DNA of 64,000 nucleotides from Bacteroidota bacterium (GTDB lineage Bacteria; Bacteroidota; Bacteroidia; Chitinophagales; Chitinophagaceae): positions 1 through 64,000 of the forward strand of contig JAHEFI010000001.1 of the NCBI GenBank assembly GCA_024640255.1. The letters run 5' to 3'. Below are positions 61,188 through 64,000 of this stretch, piece after piece (the first letter of the stretch is position 1; every line of letters starts with the position of its first letter). Position numbers and translations under genes: made by a program. The notes under the pieces are model-generated. The model did no database searches and was not told where the DNA came from. It saw only the letters and a program-made list of their open reading frames with translations.

Positions 61188-62270
61188 ATGACTCAAGTTA
61201 TTTCTGCACAAGAATTGTTTACAGGAACTAGTTGGATTTCCGAAGCAGTAATTGAAATTACGAATGGAAAAATTAGTGCTATAAAAAAAGAAGGCTATGA
61301 TCACAAAGCTGCTTTTCCTTTAGTGGTTCCTGCATTAATTGATTTACAGATTTATGGTGCGGGTGGAAAATTATTGTCTGAATTTCCAGAAGCAAATACT
61401 ATTCAATTAATTTATGAGTACTGCGTTGCGGGTGGTGCAGCTTATTTTCAACCAACCATTGCTTCTCAAAGCAATGATATTATTATGGCTGCTATTAAGG
61501 CGGTGAAAGAATATAAACACGGCGGAGGAAAGGGTTGTATGGGTTTACATATAGAGGGTCCTTGGATTAATCCCATTAAAAAGGGAGCACATAACGAAGC
61601 GGTGATTCACTCTCCCAGTTTGGAAGAAGTAAAATCCATTTTAGATTTTGGTGCAGATGATATTGGAATGATTACTGTTGCGCCAGAAGTATGTTCTAAA
61701 GAAATTATTGATTTAATTCAATCCAAGGGTATTGTAGTTTCTGCGGGTCATACTAATGCGGACTATGCAACAGCGAATACTTTTTTTGATAATGGTATTA
61801 AAGTAGCTACACATTTATATAATGCCATGAGTGCTTTACAACATAGAGCACCCGGAGTGGTTGGTGCTTTGTTTAATCACCCAAGAGCCATGTGTAGTTT
61901 AGTGGTCGATGGATACCATGTTGATTTCTCTGCTATTCAAATTGCTAAAAAAATAATGGGAGATAGATTGTTTTGTATCACTGATGCAGTGACTACTACT
62001 AGTTCTGGTTTTTATCAACATCAATTAGTGGGAGATAAATATGAATCTGCTGGAACCCTTAGTGGATCTGCATTAACGCAATTAAAATCAGTAAACAATT
62101 TAGTGGAACAGGCTGGTATTGATGTGGGGGAAGCAATTAAAATGTGTTCTTTGTATCCAGCACAAGTAATGCAACAGAAAGGTATTAGTGGAAAAATTGA
62201 AGTAAATGAAAATGCCGATCTACTTTGTTTATCAGCAGATCGACAATTACTAAAAATGTATATAGCCTAG
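61188..62270 (+). CDS. nagA: N-acetylglucosamine-6-phosphate deacetylase
   Basis: 360-residue amidohydrolase removing acetyl from GlcNAc-6-phosphate. Metal and substrate motifs: GLHIEGPWINPIKKGAH near residue 120, VSAGHTNADYATA near residue 184, ATHLYNAMSALQHRAPG near residue 206 and the catalytic Asp in CITDAVTTTSSG near residue 264. It supports amino-sugar recycling from peptidoglycan or use of chitin. No nagB or transporter is adjacent. Its stop region overlaps the end of thiL (convergent) by four bases. Confidence 0.95.
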   Translation: MTQVISAQELFTGTSWISEAVIEITNGKISAIKKEGYDHKAAFPLVVPALIDLQIYGAGGKLLSEFPEANTIQLIYEYCVAGGAAYFQPTIASQSNDIIMAAIKAVKEYKHGGGKGCMGLHIEGPWINPIKKGAHNEAVIHSPSLEEVKSILDFGADDIGMITVAPEVCSKEIIDLIQSKGIVVSAGHTNADYATANTFFDNGIKVATHLYNAMSALQHRAPGVVGALFNHPRAMCSLVVDGYHVDFSAIQIAKKIMGDRLFCITDAVTTTSSGFYQHQLVGDKYESAGTLSGSALTQLKSVNNLVEQAGIDVGEAIKMCSLYPAQVMQQKGISGKIEVNENADLLCLSADRQLLKMYIA

Positions 62271-63298
62271 CTAAATGCGTTCCACCCCTGTGCAGTAATA
62301 TTATGTGTACTGCCGCCCTTGGTAATTAATTTAGTTCCCTTTTCTTTATCACACATATAGCCAATCACACTAATTTCTTCTTGAAGGGTGATTTTATCAT
62401 AGTCGGATTGCTTCATGGTAAAGATTAATTCGTAATCTTCTCCACCATTCAATGCACATACAGTTGCATCTAAACCAAATTTAAATGCAGCTGCTTTGGT
62501 GGCTTCGTGTAAAGGAATTTTATCTTCATAAATTCTGCAACCTAATTCACCTTGTTTACACAAGTGCAATACCTCACTACTTAATCCATCGCTAATATCC
62601 ATCATGGCCGTGGGTTTCACGTCCATTTGTTCTAATAATTCAATGATATCTTTTCTTGCGTCTGGTTTTAATAATCTTCCTACGATATAATCTTCGTTTT
62701 CTAAATTAGGTTGCACTTGTGGATTTTCTAAAAATATTTTTTTCTCCCTTTCCATTAAAGTCAATCCTAAAAACGCTGCACCTAAATCTCCAGAAACACA
62801 AATCAAATCTCCAGACTCTGCAGTACTTCTTTTAATAAATTTATCAGGAGCTACTTCACCTATTGCAGTAACCGAAATAACTAAACCCTTTTGTGAAGAA
62901 CAGGTATCACCCCCCACCAAGTCCACTCCGTATTTTTCGCAAGCAATTTGAACACCCAAATAAAACTCTTCCAATGCTTCTACGCTGAATCTATTGCTAA
63001 AACCTATGCCAATAGTGATTTGTGTAGGGGTTGCGTTCATTGCATAGATATCACTTAGGTTCACTACAACCGATTTATAACCCAAATGTTTTAAAGGTGT
63101 ATACATTAAATCAAAATGCACGCCTTCCAATAACATATCGGTGGTGATGACAGTTTGTTTTCCAAAATGATCTATCACTGCTGCATCGTCTCCAATAGAT
63201 AAAACAGTTGACGCATTTTGTATTTCAAAATTTTTTGTCAAATGATCTATCAAACCAAATTCTCCTAAGTTTTCTATTTCAGTTCTCTCTTCAGACAT
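62267..63298 (-). CDS. thiL: Thiamine-monophosphate kinase
   Basis: 343-residue AIR-synthase-fold kinase making thiamine pyrophosphate. GEFGLIDHLTKNF is near residue 11, the Mg-binding SIGDDAAVID near residue 36, VNLSDIYAMNATPTQITIGI near residue 79 and MDISDGLSSEVLHLCKQG near residue 218. The fold is shared with SelD and PurM, but the spacing and motifs are ThiL. It starts 18 bases after the IMPase gene on the same strand. Confidence 0.94.
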   Translation of the reverse strand: MSEERTEIENLGEFGLIDHLTKNFEIQNASTVLSIGDDAAVIDHFGKQTVITTDMLLEGVHFDLMYTPLKHLGYKSVVVNLSDIYAMNATPTQITIGIGFSNRFSVEALEEFYLGVQIACEKYGVDLVGGDTCSSQKGLVISVTAIGEVAPDKFIKRSTAESGDLICVSGDLGAAFLGLTLMEREKKIFLENPQVQPNLENEDYIVGRLLKPDARKDIIELLEQMDVKPTAMMDISDGLSSEVLHLCKQGELGCRIYEDKIPLHEATKAAAFKFGLDATVCALNGGEDYELIFTMKQSDYDKITLQEEISVIGYMCDKEKGTKLITKGGSTHNITAQGWNAFS

Positions 63299-63316
63299 TG
63301 TATTCTTTTTGTTTTT

Positions 63317-64000
63317 TTATAAATCTCCCCCGTTCATTAAGTTTTGTAAAGCAGTATGAATTTTTCCATTAGTTGCTATAATACCCGGCTGGTAAGGGTT
63401 GTAGGTGTTGCCTTTTAAATCTGTTACCTTGCCTCCCGCTTCTTCTACAATCAAAAATCCTGCAGCGCTATCCCATGCTTGTAATTTATGTTCGTAAAAT
63501 CCATCAAATCTTCCTGCAGCCGTCCAACATAAATCCAATGCTGCACTTCCTAATCTTCTAACTGGAACAGCTTTGCGAATTAGTTTTTCAAATATTTGTA
63601 AAGGACCATTAGGGGAATCTAAATATTGATAAGGAAAACCTGTTACCAAACAACTCTTCAATAAATTATCTTCATCACTCACACTAATTTTTTGATCGTT
63701 CAATGTGGCTCCCTTTCCTTTCTCTGCAAAAAAGAATTCTTTCATGAATGGATTATACACCGCACCCATAATCATTACTCCGTCCTTTTCAACACCAATG
63801 CTTACACAACAAAGAGGTATGCCATTGGCAAAATTAATGGTGCCATCAATGGGATCAATAATCCATTTATAATTGGAATCTTGTTTGATCTCTCCTGTTT
63901 CTTCACTTAATATAAAATGATCTGGATGTTTTTCTTGAATCACTTTAAAAATGGCTTTTTCTGATGCATGATCTGCTTCTGTTACCAAATCATTCAAACT
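63317..64000 (-). CDS. Inositol monophosphatase-family protein (5' end cut by window edge)
   Basis: About 228 residues are visible. The frame remains open through base 64000, and roughly 35-40 N-terminal residues are missing relative to the usual 265. Li-sensitive phosphatase motifs: DLVTEADHASEKAIF near the visible start, LSEETGE, the metal-binding WIIDPIDGTINFANG, and the C-terminal LQAWDSAAGFLIVEEAGG. The likely substrate is inositol-1-phosphate or a similar sugar phosphate (SuhB/CysQ-like). It is upstream of thiL in the same direction. Confidence 0.93.
   Translation of the reverse strand, partial: SLNDLVTEADHASEKAIFKVIQEKHPDHFILSEETGEIKQDSNYKWIIDPIDGTINFANGIPLCCVSIGVEKDGVMIMGAVYNPFMKEFFFAEKGKGATLNDQKISVSDEDNLLKSCLVTGFPYQYLDSPNGPLQIFEKLIRKAVPVRRLGSAALDLCWTAAGRFDGFYEHKLQAWDSAAGFLIVEEAGGKVTDLKGNTYNPYQPGIIATNGKIHTALQNLMNGGDL

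Noticed and set aside
62267..63298. thiL gene as selenophosphate synthetase for mnmH
   Set aside because: It lacks the SelD N-terminal Cys/Sec and glycine-rich loop, and carries the ThiL motif order (SIGDDAA, MDISDGLSSE).
1..64000. tRNA or rRNA genes
   Set aside because: Spacers were read for cloverleaf-like and TTCGAnTC-type patterns and none was found; no rRNA-like stretches.

Overview
The window is a chromosomal segment of a low-GC Bacteroidota bacterium, most likely from the Chitinophagaceae or a close relative. Several signs point there. Genes lack Shine-Dalgarno sequences, and many are preceded by the Bacteroidota -7 element TAnnTTTG. Families typical of the phylum are present (DUF4290, DUF5690, GH3-like protein, DUF5106-type TlpA, LpxD-like second copy, fused Nfu). 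The organism is Gram-negative (LptB, KdsB, OmpA lipoprotein, RND efflux). I saw no transposase, phage gene, CRISPR array, rRNA or tRNA. The window cuts galK at the left edge and an inositol-monophosphatase gene at the right edge.

Layout. 1-6046 (minus): ribosomal and translation operon rplM-rpsI-rpsB-tsf-pyrH, followed by an orphan TolC-type channel and galK. 6308-7583 (plus): an amidohydrolase and a possible 27-codon membrane peptide. 7595-13771 (minus): the standout region, eight consecutive paralogous genes of about 250 codons. All open with a His-rich MEVHH head and one acidic-residue-containing transmembrane helix, followed by divergent, presumably periplasmic helical domains. 13848-15629 (minus): recO and pheS. 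15682-22277: DUF4290, murA, a secreted S10 peptidase (minus), gmk, an SDR and an M20 amidohydrolase. 22346-24466 (minus): lysS and a pseudouridine synthase. 24467-24896 is the only gene-free stretch over 300 bases. It holds a probable terminator-bounded small transcript, a perfect DnaA-box sequence and very AT-rich DNA. 24897-36717: an LpxD-like acyltransferase, an epimerase, SCO1 and MerC, cysS, an EEP nuclease, two rhomboids (one lacking catalytic residues), rlmD, a TlpA-like protein, metF and lptB. 36740-48383: GH3, fabG, adk, msrB, DUF5690, a glycosyltransferase, mnmH, an acyltransferase, OmpA, a UvrD/PcrA helicase and Nfu. 48453-54102 (minus): a complete RND tripartite pump. 54209-58570 (minus): a small exported protein, KdnB-like oxidase, sugar porter, kdsB and a sterol-desaturase-family protein. 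58657-64000: dnaN, recX, omega-amidase, nagA, thiL and the partial IMPase.

How it fits together. Most of the window is housekeeping: translation, cell wall and LPS synthesis, nucleotide kinases and DNA repair. The kdnB-porter-kdsB cluster suggests 8-oxidised or 8-aminated Kdo in the outer membrane. MurA carries Asp in place of the fosfomycin-target Cys. The eight-gene array is the best candidate for an undescribed system. Its proteins share a membrane head but differ in their soluble domains, and the heads appear to have been shuffled among bodies. I cannot assign its function.
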